Assembly (NCBI RefSeq): GCF_001421505.1
Contig: NZ_LMKL01000001.1
Coordinates: 1-64,000 of the forward strand
Direction: 5' to 3'
From: Sphingomonas sp. Leaf17
GTDB taxonomy: Bacteria; Pseudomonadota; Alphaproteobacteria; Sphingomonadales; Sphingomonadaceae
Length of the DNA stretch: 64,000 nt
Both the position numbers and the translations under genes were made by a program. Below the pieces are notes generated by a model that did not search any database, was not told where the DNA came from, and worked only from the letters and a program-made list of their open reading frames with translations. Shown piece after piece: positions 37,506-46,125 of the stretch (its first letter is position 1; every line of letters begins with the position of its first letter).

Positions 37506-38006
37506 ATGATGACCGAACAGACCGTCGACACCAATGCCGTCGAACTGGCAACCGAATTGACCATTGCCTGGCTTGGCAATCCCAATACCCGCATCTCCGC
37601 CGACGAAGTGCCGGCATTTCTCAGCAAGATGCATGACACCGTGTCGGCATTGCTGGGATCGATGGATACCGCACAGGTCACCGAAGTCGCGACCGAATAC
37701 ACGCCGGCCGTCACTGCGCGAAAGTCGCTGGCGTCGCGCGATCACATCATTTCGATGATCGACGGCAAGCCGTACAAGACCCTGCGTCGTCACCTGACCA
37801 CGCACGGCCTGACGCCCGAGGAATATCGCGAGCGGTATGGCCTGAAGTCGGATTACCCGATGGTCGCCGAAAGCTATTCGGAAAGCCGCCGCGCCATGGC
37901 CAAGAAGATCGGCCTCGGCCGCAAGCCCGGCCAGCGCAACGCGCCCAAGACCGACCAGTCGGCTCCCCGCGCCAAGCGCAAGACCGCCGCTCCCGTCGAG
38001 GCGTAA
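37506..38006 (+). CDS. MucR/Ros-family transcriptional regulator lacking zinc cysteines
   Basis: A 166-residue regulator. The N-terminal half is helical and likely oligomerises; the Ros/MucR finger region is at about 78-115 with GKPYKTLRRHLTTHGLTPEEYRERYGL. Where the classical finger has Cys-x2-Cys/Asp it has S83 and D86; H96 and H100 remain, and there is no cysteine in the protein. Zinc-independent Ros-type fingers are known, so binding may be retained. A lysine/arginine-rich tail ends the protein. ATG 37506 or 37509 follow GGAG. MucR proteins control motility and exopolysaccharide in alphaproteobacteria, which fits its place beside motBA. Confidence 0.88.
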   Translation: MMTEQTVDTNAVELATELTIAWLGNPNTRISADEVPAFLSKMHDTVSALLGSMDTAQVTEVATEYTPAVTARKSLASRDHIISMIDGKPYKTLRRHLTTHGLTPEEYRERYGLKSDYPMVAESYSESRRAMAKKIGLGRKPGQRNAPKTDQSAPRAKRKTAAPVEA

Positions 38007-38051
38007 CGGGTCCGCCGTCCGGTTGCGACCGGACGGCTGCCCGTTTCAGTG

Positions 38052-38091
38052 AAAAGCCCGTCGCCATCGTCATGATGGCGGCGGGCTTTTT
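38052..38091 (+). terminator. Rho-independent terminator of mucR gene
   Basis: AAAAGCCCGTCGCCATC pairs with GATGGCGGCGGGCTTTT around the loop GTCAT, and the T-run 38087-38091 closes the plus-strand structure. It lies 45 bases after the mucR stop. The A-run on the other arm means it could also work for the converging motB transcript. Confidence 0.85.
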
Positions 38092-38132
38092 CGTGTTGGG
38101 CGCGGCACCGTCCCCGCCGGATGTTGCCCCTT

Positions 38133-39035
38133 CTACTGGCCGAACACGCCCGGCCGGTACAACAGGGTGATCGCCACCCGCCGATTGCGCGGGTCCATCG
38201 GATCCTTGGCGATGATCGGTTCGCGGTCGGCAACGCCCTCGATCCGCTCGAACCGCTTTTCCGGCAAGCCCCCTTGCAACAGGCGACGACGCGTCGCCTC
38301 CGCGCGGCTGCTCGACAGCATCCAGTTGTTCATCGCGCGCGGGTCGCCGTAGGGGACCGCGTCGGTGTGGCCGCGGATCATGATCGGGTTGTCGGCGCTG
38401 GCGATCGTCGTCGCGATGAAGCCGATCAGCTTCGAGGCTTCAGGCTCCAGCGCGGTCGTGCCGCTGCCGAACATCGAATAATCGGCATTGTCGATCAAGT
38501 CGATGCGCATCCCGTCGCGGGTCTGGACGAAACGGATATGCTTGGCGAGCTTGGCCATGGCCGAGGTCCGCGACACTTCGCGCATCACCTTCTGGCGCAT
38601 CGACGCGAAGTTCCGGCGATCCTCCGCCGCCATCGCCTCGCGACTTTTCAGCGATCCCTTCTGTCCGGTGCCGACATCCTTGCCACCGGTCGCGCCGGCG
38701 GGAATGGTCAGCGATCGCGTGCCGGTCTGCGCCGCCTTGTGCGGGTAGTTGTCCTTGTCGATGATCGACGATCCGCCGAACAAGCCGTTCGACCCGGCGC
38801 TGTGCTGGCGCAGGTCGACCAGCGTGGGCGCGAAATAATCGGCCAGCGCCTTGCGCTGCTTCTCGGTCGTCGCGCCGAGCAGCCACAGCAGCAGGAAGAA
38901 CGCCATCATCGCCGTCACGAAATCGGCATAGGCGACCTTCCATGCGCCGCCATGATGGCCGCCATGCCCCTCGATATAGATCTTCTTGTAGATGATCTTC
39001 GGGGGCACGTTGGCCCCATGCGGTGCGCGCGCCAT
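38133..39035 (-). CDS. motB: Flagellar stator protein MotB
   Basis: A 300-residue MotB. The single membrane helix (about 35-55) carries the proton-binding aspartate D38 in KVAYADFVTAMMAFFLLLWLL. The periplasmic C-terminal OmpA-like peptidoglycan-binding domain contains GHTDAVPYGDPRAMNNWMLSSSRAEATRRRLL (about 222-255). The long insert between them (about 75-160) includes the plug region. It follows motA by 3 bases. Confidence 0.95.
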   Translation of the reverse strand: MARAPHGANVPPKIIYKKIYIEGHGGHHGGAWKVAYADFVTAMMAFFLLLWLLGATTEKQRKALADYFAPTLVDLRQHSAGSNGLFGGSSIIDKDNYPHKAAQTGTRSLTIPAGATGGKDVGTGQKGSLKSREAMAAEDRRNFASMRQKVMREVSRTSAMAKLAKHIRFVQTRDGMRIDLIDNADYSMFGSGTTALEPEASKLIGFIATTIASADNPIMIRGHTDAVPYGDPRAMNNWMLSSSRAEATRRRLLQGGLPEKRFERIEGVADREPIIAKDPMDPRNRRVAITLLYRPGVFGQ

Positions 39036-39038
39036 CGC

Positions 39039-39902
39039 TTAACGCCCCCGCAGCCCGTCGAACACTTCGGCGAAACCGGGCTGGTTCTTGTGTGCGATGC
39101 CGCTGCGCGCGGCCTCGATGACCAGCGGCTGCGGATGACCGTGCAGCGAGGCGATGATGATCTGCTTGACGACGATGTAGATCGCCGCGTCGGCATCCAG
39201 CACCTGCTTCAGCCGTCCGGCCAGCGGGGCGACGACGCCATAGGCCAGCAGCACACCCATGAACGTGCCGACCAGCGCCGACCCGATCATCCCGCCCAGC
39301 ACGCTCGGCGGCTTGTCGATCGACCCCATCGTCTTCACGATGCCCAGCACGGCGGCGACGATACCAAGGGCGGGCAGCGCGTCGGCCAGGCTGGCGAGCG
39401 TCGTATGCGGGCTTTCTGCCTCGTGGTGGTGGGTCTTGATCGCGTTGTCCATCACCTCCTCGACCGCGTGCACGTCCAGCGTGCCGGACGACACGACGAC
39501 CAGGCGCAGCGTGTCGGCGATCAGGTTGACCAGCGTGTGATCGCCCAGCAGGCGCGGATATTCGGCGAAGACGGCGGACGACTTCGGATCCTCGACATGC
39601 GGCTCCAGCGCGATCGGCCCCTCCGTCCGCAGCATCTTCATCAGCTTCGACACCAGGAAGATAACGTCGAGATAGTCCTGTTTCTTGTATTTCGGCCCCT
39701 TGAACACCTTGGCAAGACCGCCGCCCATCGCTTTCAGTTCCTTGCCGGAATTGCCGATGATGAGCGCGCCCGCGGCGGCGCCGCCGATGATGAGCATCTC
39801 GTGCGGGATGGCCTCCATGACGGGGCCGAGCGCGCCGCCGGTGATCGCGAAACCACCGAACACCATCGCGAACAGGACGACGAGGCCGATTGCCGGAAAC
39901 AT
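39039..39902 (-). CDS. motA: Flagellar stator protein MotA
   Basis: A 287-residue four-helix proton channel subunit. Helices are at about 1-21, 30-50, 170-190 (ALPALGIVAAVLGIVKTMG) and 205-225. The large cytoplasmic loop between helices 2 and 3 contains the charged residues that contact FliG. A weak candidate sigma-28 element, TTAA-N15-GCCTGTCG, lies on the minus strand at 39935-39961 and only partly matches the local consensus. It is transcribed with motB. Confidence 0.94.
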   Translation of the reverse strand: MFPAIGLVVLFAMVFGGFAITGGALGPVMEAIPHEMLIIGGAAAGALIIGNSGKELKAMGGGLAKVFKGPKYKKQDYLDVIFLVSKLMKMLRTEGPIALEPHVEDPKSSAVFAEYPRLLGDHTLVNLIADTLRLVVVSSGTLDVHAVEEVMDNAIKTHHHEAESPHTTLASLADALPALGIVAAVLGIVKTMGSIDKPPSVLGGMIGSALVGTFMGVLLAYGVVAPLAGRLKQVLDADAAIYIVVKQIIIASLHGHPQPLVIEAARSGIAHKNQPGFAEVFDGLRGR

Positions 39903-40081
39903 GGTCTTGGATACTCCCTGGGCGTCGGCAACACCGACAGGCCATCTGCCGCCATGGTTAATCCGAGAAGGTAGCTATTCGGTTACCATCCGGAGGCAAT
40001 CCGTTTGCCCGGGGCGGATTGATGTTCACCATCCTTATCGCCGATCCCGGCCAATTCCGCCGTCATCGCCCGTGACCCTGG

Positions 40082-40099
40082 ATCCCAGCGCGCTGGGAT
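40082..40099. repeat. Palindromic intergenic repeat (ATCCCAGCG/CGCTGGGAT)
   Basis: A perfect 18-bp palindrome within CTGGATCCCAGCGCGCTGGG, between motA and flgL. A related imperfect copy occurs at 56655-56674. It lies 30 bases after the flgL stop and may end that transcript; no T-run follows. Confidence 0.6.
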
Positions 40100-40128
40100 G
40101 CCGGTCGAACAAACCAGGCGGCAAAAAC

Positions 40129-41028
40129 TCAGCGCAGATAATCGAACAGCGACAGTGACGACAGCTTGCTGAAGCTTGCCTGCGTCGCGGACAGCGCGGT
40201 CATCATCTTCTGCATCTCGACGATGGCGGTGGACACATCGGTGTCCTCGATCGACGAACGCAGTTCGGCGCGGTCGGTCTGCGCGGCTTTCGACAAGCCC
40301 TGCTGCAATTCGACCGACGCCGCGCGCGCGCCCACCGCGCCGCGCGCGACCGACACGGCGTCGTTCGCCCCGGTCATGCTGGTGATCGCCGATTTTGCGG
40401 CCGTCGTCGCCTCTCCGGCAGTCCCCGTCCGCAGCGCGGTAGCCAGCGCATCCAGCACGGCAAACGCGTTGGTGCCGCCGACCGTGAAGATGCGCGACGC
40501 GGTTTCGCTGCCCTGCACCGACTGGGTGTCCGAAATCGGCACCGCGCCCGGCGCGGTGTCGGCCAGCGTATAGCTGCCGTTCGCAGTCTTCGTGACTGCG
40601 GCCGCCCCATCGGCTCCACCGAACAACGGCTGGCCATTGGCGTCGCGGGTGTTGGCAAGGTTCAGCAGCGTGGATGAAATCGCGTCGATCTGGTCCGCCG
40701 CGGTGCCGCGGTTGGCCGCGCTCAGCGTTCCGTTGGCGGCCTGCACCGCCAGCTCCAGCGCGCTCTGCACCTGCGTCGCGACCGATGCCAGTGTCGTATC
40801 CGACTGCTGCAACGAGGCCCCGACGGCCTTCATGTTGGCCTGATAGGTGACGTCGTCGCTCGACAGTCGCGTCAACCCGGCCAGCGTCTGCGCCGACATC
40901 GGATCGTCGGCGGCGGTCACCACCTTCTTGCCGGTCGCGATCTGCGTCTGCAACTCCGTCGCCTTGGTCGACAACGCGCCCATCCGCTTGGCGGTGGTGT
41001 CATAGAAGCTGCTGGATGAAATCTGCAT
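40129..41028 (-). CDS. flgL: Hook-filament junction protein FlgL
   Basis: A 299-residue flagellin-related junction protein. The N-terminal flagellin-like helix region has QISSSSFYDTTAKRMGALSTK and TGKKVVTAADDPMSAQTLAGLTR, and the C-terminal helix has DTDVSTAIVEMQKMMTALSATQASF. The ATG at 41028 has GGTGAG 4 bases upstream and fits the usual N-terminus; a GTG at 41037 overlapping the flgK stop is the alternative. Last gene of the flg operon. Confidence 0.92.
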   Translation of the reverse strand: MQISSSSFYDTTAKRMGALSTKATELQTQIATGKKVVTAADDPMSAQTLAGLTRLSSDDVTYQANMKAVGASLQQSDTTLASVATQVQSALELAVQAANGTLSAANRGTAADQIDAISSTLLNLANTRDANGQPLFGGADGAAAVTKTANGSYTLADTAPGAVPISDTQSVQGSETASRIFTVGGTNAFAVLDALATALRTGTAGEATTAAKSAITSMTGANDAVSVARGAVGARAASVELQQGLSKAAQTDRAELRSSIEDTDVSTAIVEMQKMMTALSATQASFSKLSSLSLFDYLR

Positions 41029-41033
41029 GGCGC

Positions 41034-42380
41034 TCACCGGATGTCGATCAGGGTCTGGAAAATGTCGCGCGCCACCGAAATGACGCGGCTCGACGCCGAA
41101 TAGGCCTGCTGGAAGCGCATAAGTTCGACCGCCTCGGTATCCAGGTTCACGCCCGTCGCGGAATCACGCATGGCGACCGCACCGTCACGGATCGCGCCTT
41201 GCGCGTCGGCGATCGTCTGCCGCTGTTTCAGCGTCGTCGCGTTGCCGGTGATAAGTGCGGTGATGCCGGTTTCGAACCCGCCGGCGGTCCGCGCCGCGTC
41301 GATCGCGCTCAGATTGCCGCTGTTGCGCACGCCACCGCCGGTGCTGGCCGCGGCGATGCCGCGCGGATCGGTGATGACGACGCTGATGTCGGTCGGCCGG
41401 TCACCGGTCGCGAACAGCGCGGTGCCGGGCTTGCCGGTCTGGTCGTCACCGCCGGTCTGGATGGTGTTCATCCGGTCGGTAAACTCGCCGGCGATGGTAT
41501 CCAGCGTGGCACGCGCCGTTGCCAGCTTCTGCGCCCCGTCGACCGTGCCGGCCAGCGCGCCGCCATTGGCGGTCAGGCTCGATTCGCGGCCGTCCATCGT
41601 TACCGTGAAGGCCGGGACGCCGTCGCTGGTCTGTTCATATCCCAGCGCGCCGACGGTCTTGCCCGACACGAAGAGCGGTCCGGACTTGCCGCCAAGCGTG
41701 ACGGTCGCCCGGCCAATCGGGTCCAGCTTGCTGTCGACATCGACCAGCGCGCTCATCTGTTCGAGCAACTGGTCGCGCTGATCGGACAGATTGGCGGCAG
41801 CCGAACTGCCGCTTGCCGCCCGCCCCAGCCCGTCATTCACCTTGGCCAGCGATTGACCCAGCCGTTGCAGGGTATCGACCGATGCGCGTGCCATGGTGTC
41901 GAGATCATCGGCAGCCTGCGTGAACGCGGCCCCGGTGGCGGTAAAGGCGGTGGCCGTCGAGGTCGCCGCCCCCAGCATGTTGGACCGCAGCGCGGTGGAG
42001 GTCGGGTCGGACGCCAGCGTACGCGCGGCGTTGAAGAAGCCCGTCACCCGCTCGTTCAACTGGTTGCCGGCCATGACCGAATCGATTCGGTCCAGCCAGT
42101 TCACGCCGGTCGCGGTCCGCGCCAGATCGGCCCCCGAACTGCGAACCGCGTTGCTGGCATATTCGTCGGCGGACCGCACGACGCCGCCGGCGATGACACC
42201 GCCGCCGGCCAGATTCTTGTTGGTGGCAAGGACACCGGCGGGCGCGCCGATTTCCTTCAGGTCGGTCGTGCGCCGCGCATAGCCGGTCACATTCGCGTTC
42301 GCGATGTTCTCCGACACGGTCGTAAGCGCGCTCTGATACGCTTTTACGCCGCTGGCACCGATCGACAGGAGATCGCTCAT
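41034..42380 (-). CDS. flgK: Hook-filament junction protein FlgK
   Basis: A 448-residue junction protein. The N-terminal rod/hook-type motif SALTTVSENIANANVTGYARRTTDL and the C-terminal GVNLDTEAVELMRFQQAYSASSRVI are diagnostic. It forms the ring next to the hook on which FlgL and flagellin assemble, and FlgN is the expected export chaperone. ATGA overlap with the upstream flgJ stop. Confidence 0.94.
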   Translation of the reverse strand: MSDLLSIGASGVKAYQSALTTVSENIANANVTGYARRTTDLKEIGAPAGVLATNKNLAGGGVIAGGVVRSADEYASNAVRSSGADLARTATGVNWLDRIDSVMAGNQLNERVTGFFNAARTLASDPTSTALRSNMLGAATSTATAFTATGAAFTQAADDLDTMARASVDTLQRLGQSLAKVNDGLGRAASGSSAAANLSDQRDQLLEQMSALVDVDSKLDPIGRATVTLGGKSGPLFVSGKTVGALGYEQTSDGVPAFTVTMDGRESSLTANGGALAGTVDGAQKLATARATLDTIAGEFTDRMNTIQTGGDDQTGKPGTALFATGDRPTDISVVITDPRGIAAASTGGGVRNSGNLSAIDAARTAGGFETGITALITGNATTLKQRQTIADAQGAIRDGAVAMRDSATGVNLDTEAVELMRFQQAYSASSRVISVARDIFQTLIDIR

Positions 42381-42706
42381 GCCGCCGGTTCTGGCGGATC
42401 ATGATTAACAATTGGTTGCGACTTCGCGAGAAAATCGGTCATCGCCTTGCCGATCCCCATCGGCGCGTGGACCGCCATCGACTGGGCAAGGTTCTGGTCC
42501 TGCATGTCGCGAAAAGTATCGCTGGCCTGGCTGTCGAACAGCGGTTCGGCCAGCTTGGTCTTGCGCATCGCCTTCAGCATCATGCCGGTGAAGACCGCCT
42601 CGAACTTCTCGCCCGCCGCCTTCAGGTTCGCCTTGCCGGCCAGCCGGCTGGTGTCGCCCGATATGCCGCCGGTGGCCGGAAGTGCTGGTGTAGCGATCGG
42701 CGTCAC
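42377..42706 (-). CDS. flgJ: FlgJ-type rod-binding protein without muramidase domain
   Basis: A 109-residue protein equal to the N-terminal rod-binding half of enterobacterial FlgJ (KANLKAAGEKFEAVFTGMMLKAMRKT and LFDSQASDTFRDMQDQNLAQSMA). The peptidoglycan hydrolase half is absent; a separate lytic transglycosylase at 51831-52700 probably supplies it. GTG 42706 overlaps the flgI stop and the gene overlaps flgK by ATGA. Confidence 0.9.
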   Translation of the reverse strand: MTPIATPALPATGGISGDTSRLAGKANLKAAGEKFEAVFTGMMLKAMRKTKLAEPLFDSQASDTFRDMQDQNLAQSMAVHAPMGIGKAMTDFLAKSQPIVNHDPPEPAA

Positions 42707-43797
42707 AGGACGATCAACTCGGCCTTGAGCGCGCCGGCTTCCTTCAGCGCCTCCAGGATGGCGACCAGATCGGCCGGCGATGCGCCGATTGCGTTCACCG
42801 CCTTGACGATGTCGGCCAGCTTGGGACCGGGGGCCAGCAGGAACATCGGCCGCTTCTCCTCCTCGACCGCGACACCCGACTTCTGCTCCAGCGCGGTCTG
42901 GCCCTGGCTGAACGGCGCGGGCTGGCTGATCCGCTGGTTTTCGTCGATGCGGACCGTCATCTTGCCGTGCGTCACCGCCGCCGGTCCGACCCGGACCGCC
43001 GAGTTGATGACGACGGTGCCGGTACGCGCGTTGACGATGACCTTCGCGGTCGGTTCGGCCGACACCACGTCGAGATTCTCGATCATGCTCATCAGCGTGG
43101 CGCGTGTATCCGCGCCCATCGGCGCGCGGACCGCGACCGACACCGCGTCCATCGCCTGCGCGGTACCGAAGCCCAGCTTCTGGTTGATCGCGCCGGCGAC
43201 ATTCTGCGCGGTCGTGAAGTCGGCACGCGCCAGGTTGAAGGTCAGGTTCGGGGCGGTGTCGAACCCGGTGGCGACCGCGCGCTCGACGGTCGCACCCTCG
43301 GGGATGCGCCCGGTCGAGGGGACGTTGACCACGATCTGCGACCCGTCCTTGCCCTCGGCACCGAGACCGCCGACCGCCAGATTGCCCTGCGCCATCGCAT
43401 AGACCTGGCCGTCCGCACCCAGCAGCGGCGTCAGGATCAGGCTGCCGCCGCGCAAGGACTTGGACTTGCCCATCGAGGCGACGGTGATGTCCAGCTTCTG
43501 CCCCGGCTTGGCGAAGGGCGGCAATTCGGCGGTAATCATCACCACCGCCGCGTTCTTCATCCCCGGATTGGCGCTCGGCGGCAATTGCAGGCCGAAGCGC
43601 GAGGCAACCGCCTTCAGCGACTGGACGGTATATTCCAGATTGTCGTCGCCCGTGCCGGGCAGGCCGACGACGACGCCGTAACCGGTCAGCTGGTTCGATC
43701 GGATGCCCTGGAATCCGCCGAGGTCCTTGACCCGGTCGGCCCAGACGGGAGTCGCGACCAGCAGGCTGGCGAGAAAGGTGAGAAGCGCGCGGATCAT
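42703..43797 (-). CDS. flgI: Flagellar P-ring protein FlgI
   Basis: A 364-residue periplasmic protein with a cleavable signal peptide (about 1-20, ending VWADR). Family motifs are DLGGFQGIRSNQLTGYGVVVGLPGTGDD, KNAAVVMITAELPPFAKPGQKLDI and the C-terminal LVAILEALKEAGALKAELIVL (beyond residue 340). It assembles around the rod in the peptidoglycan layer with FlgA as chaperone. An ATG at 43797 gives the signal peptide; the frame extends further upstream over flgH and is rejected. Confidence 0.95.
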   Translation of the reverse strand: MIRALLTFLASLLVATPVWADRVKDLGGFQGIRSNQLTGYGVVVGLPGTGDDNLEYTVQSLKAVASRFGLQLPPSANPGMKNAAVVMITAELPPFAKPGQKLDITVASMGKSKSLRGGSLILTPLLGADGQVYAMAQGNLAVGGLGAEGKDGSQIVVNVPSTGRIPEGATVERAVATGFDTAPNLTFNLARADFTTAQNVAGAINQKLGFGTAQAMDAVSVAVRAPMGADTRATLMSMIENLDVVSAEPTAKVIVNARTGTVVINSAVRVGPAAVTHGKMTVRIDENQRISQPAPFSQGQTALEQKSGVAVEEEKRPMFLLAPGPKLADIVKAVNAIGASPADLVAILEALKEAGALKAELIVL

Positions 43798-43810
43798 GGG
43801 AATACGGTCC

Positions 43811-44542
43811 TTAGAACGGACTGATGACCGAGAAGAACCGGCCAAGCCAGCCCTGTCGGCCGGCGCGGGCGACGTCGCCCTTGCCGGTATAGGCGATCTG
43901 CGCGTCGGCCACGCGGGTCGACGGCACGCGGTTGTACGCGTCGACATCGGCAAAGCGGACGATGCCCTTGATCTGGACGAACTCGTCGCCGCGATTGAGC
44001 GTCACGCGCTTCTGGCCCTGCACCAGCATCGTGTTGTTCGGGAACACCTGCGCCACGGTCACGCTGATTTCGCCCGACAGCGAGTTGGACTGATCGGCCG
44101 ACCCCTGCCCGTTGAAATTGCGGCCGCTGCCGGCACCGATATCGGTCGGCCTGAACAGGCTGAGCGAACCGGTCGACGGCGGCGTGATGCTGAGGCCACC
44201 GTTCGAATCCAGTTTGGACGACGAGGATTTCGACGCCGCCGTCCGTTCGACCAGCACAATGGTCAGCGGGTCGCCAACCCGCCGCGCCCGCGTGCCTTCG
44301 TACAGCGCGGCATAACCGTCGCTGGCCTGGAAGATCGAGCCGTTGGCGGGGGCCGCGACCGGCGCGATCACGGGCGCGCGGGCGACGGTGAAATCCTCCT
44401 TCGGGGCCTTCTTGCCGAACAGGCCGGCATCGGCCGGGGTCGGCACGACCGCCGCGACGACCAAAGTGCCGGCGACGGCGGCCAGCGCGATCTCGATCCA
44501 GCGGGTGCCGAACCGGAATGGGGTGGGTGCTCTGGATGCCAT
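43811..44542 (-). CDS. flgH: Flagellar L-ring protein FlgH lacking a lipobox
   Basis: A 243-residue L-ring protein. The FlgH core is clear: SIFQASDGYAALYEGTRARRVGDPLTIVLVE, then FNGQGSADQSNSLSGEISVTVAQVFPNNTMLVQGQKRVTLN and IKGIVRFADVD. The N-terminus has a hydrophobic export signal (about 17-38) ending TPADA, but the protein contains no cysteine at all, so the usual lipid anchor of FlgH cannot form. It is probably cleaved by signal peptidase I (inference). ATG 44542; 2 bases after the flgG stop. Confidence 0.93.
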   Translation of the reverse strand: MASRAPTPFRFGTRWIEIALAAVAGTLVVAAVVPTPADAGLFGKKAPKEDFTVARAPVIAPVAAPANGSIFQASDGYAALYEGTRARRVGDPLTIVLVERTAASKSSSSKLDSNGGLSITPPSTGSLSLFRPTDIGAGSGRNFNGQGSADQSNSLSGEISVTVAQVFPNNTMLVQGQKRVTLNRGDEFVQIKGIVRFADVDAYNRVPSTRVADAQIAYTGKGDVARAGRQGWLGRFFSVISPF

Positions 44543-44544
44543 GA

Positions 44545-45333
44545 TTACAGGTTCTGGTTCACGTATTTCAGCATGTCGTCGGTGGCCGAGATCATCTTGG
44601 AATTGACCTCGTACGCGCGCTGGGTCTCGATCATGTCGACCAGCTCCTCGACGACGTTGACGTTCGACCCTTCCAGCATATTCTGGCGGATCTTGCCGCG
44701 GCCATCCTCGCCGGCGACGCCCAGATTGGCCGCGCCCGACGCCGACGTCTCGATCAGGTAATTGTCGCCCGTCGCCTGCAGCCCCGCGCCGTTCGGAAAG
44801 CTCGCGACCTGGATCTGGCCGAGCGTCGTCGATTCCGACTGGCCGGGGATGCTGGCCGACACGGTGCCGTCGGTGCCGATGCTGATCGACGTCGCGTTTT
44901 CCGGAATCGTGATGCCCGGCTGAACCTGATAGCCCTCGCCCGTCACCAGCAGCCCTTCGGCCGAGCGCGAGAAGTTGCCGGCGCGGGTGTAGCCAAGCTG
45001 CCCCCCCGGCAACTGCACCTGGAAATAGCCGTCGCCGTCCAGCGCCATGTCCAGCGCGTTGCCGGTGGTGTTCAGCGACCCCTGCTTGTCCATCCGCGCC
45101 GTGCCCTGCACGCGCACGCCGGTGCCGAGGTTCAGGCCGGTCGCGTATTTGCTCTCCGCGGTGCTCGCCGCACCCGGCGCGGTCACCGTCTGGTACGCCA
45201 GCGTCTCGAATGCGGCGCGATCCTTCTTGAACGCGGTGGTGTTCACGTTGGCGAGGTTGTTCGAAATAACGCGCATGCGCATGTCCTGGGCATCAAGCCC
45301 GGTCCGCGCGATATGCATGGCTGCACTGCTCAT
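44545..45333 (-). CDS. flgG: Flagellar distal rod protein FlgG
   Basis: A 262-residue distal rod subunit. The N-terminal rod motif (ARTGLDAQDMRMRVISNNLANVNTTAFKKD) and C-terminal GSNVNVVEELVDMIETQRAYEVNSKMI are standard. It is in the canonical order between flgF and flgH. Length as expected. Confidence 0.96.
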   Translation of the reverse strand: MSSAAMHIARTGLDAQDMRMRVISNNLANVNTTAFKKDRAAFETLAYQTVTAPGAASTAESKYATGLNLGTGVRVQGTARMDKQGSLNTTGNALDMALDGDGYFQVQLPGGQLGYTRAGNFSRSAEGLLVTGEGYQVQPGITIPENATSISIGTDGTVSASIPGQSESTTLGQIQVASFPNGAGLQATGDNYLIETSASGAANLGVAGEDGRGKIRQNMLEGSNVNVVEELVDMIETQRAYEVNSKMISATDDMLKYVNQNL

Positions 45334-45343
45334 TTGGCTATCC

Positions 45344-46096
45344 TCAGCTCGGCAGACGCATCAGGGATGCGCTGCTCTCGTCCAGGTTCTTGGCTTCCTT
45401 CATCAGGTTCGCCTGCACTTCGTAACTGCGCTGGTTCTCGATCATGTCGACCAGCACCTGCGTCATGTTCACGTTCGATCCCTCGACCGCGCCCGACTGC
45501 ACCTTGGCCGTCAGATCCTGGGGCAATGCACCCCCGCCGCGCACGCGCAGCAGATTGTCGAGACCCTTGACCGTCTGGCTGCCCTTGATGCTGGCCAGCT
45601 TGATCTGGTCCAGCGCCTGTGGGGCATTGGGATCGCCCCCTTGGGGCACGATGCTGATCGACCCGTCGGCGGCGATCGACACGGAATCGGCGGGCGGCAG
45701 CGTGATCGGACCGCCCTGCCCCATCACCGGATGCCCGTCGCCGGTCTGGAGCACGCCCGACGGCGCGACCTCAAGGTCGCCGCGACGGGTATAGGCCTCG
45801 CTGCCATCGGCCGCCTGCACCGCGATCCAGGCGTCGGGGCTGATGACCGCGACGTCCAGCGACCGGCCGGTCTGCTGGATCGCGCCCTGCGACATGTCGG
45901 CGTCGGTCACCTCCTCCGACGTCGGCGCGCGCGCCATCAGTTCGGCCCCGCCGCCCTTCAGCTCCAGCCGGTCGAACACGACGCGGTCGGCGCGAAAGCC
46001 GATCGTCGACACGTTCGCCATGTTGTTGGCGATCGCGGCCTGCGCCGCCATGTGCGCCTTCAGCCCCGTCGCCGCCGTGTAGACCAGCTTGTCCAT
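45344..46096 (-). CDS. flgF: Flagellar proximal rod protein FlgF
   Basis: A 250-residue rod protein. MDKLVYTAATGLKAHMAAQAAIANNMANVSTIGFRAD at the N-terminus and a C-terminal GSNVNMTQVLVDMIENQRSYEVQ identify the family; the MDKLVY start is typical of FlgF. 10 bases before flgG. Confidence 0.94.
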   Translation of the reverse strand: MDKLVYTAATGLKAHMAAQAAIANNMANVSTIGFRADRVVFDRLELKGGGAELMARAPTSEEVTDADMSQGAIQQTGRSLDVAVISPDAWIAVQAADGSEAYTRRGDLEVAPSGVLQTGDGHPVMGQGGPITLPPADSVSIAADGSISIVPQGGDPNAPQALDQIKLASIKGSQTVKGLDNLLRVRGGGALPQDLTAKVQSGAVEGSNVNMTQVLVDMIENQRSYEVQANLMKEAKNLDESSASLMRLPS

Positions 46097-46125
46097 CGCT
46101 TATATCCCCCCGCCCTGCGTCGTCG

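Noticed and set aside
39935..39961. Sigma-28 candidate before motA (TTAA-N15-GCCTGTCG)
   Set aside because: Only the GCC and one further base match the box shared by flgM and the flagellins; kept as a remark in the motA entry, not as a feature.
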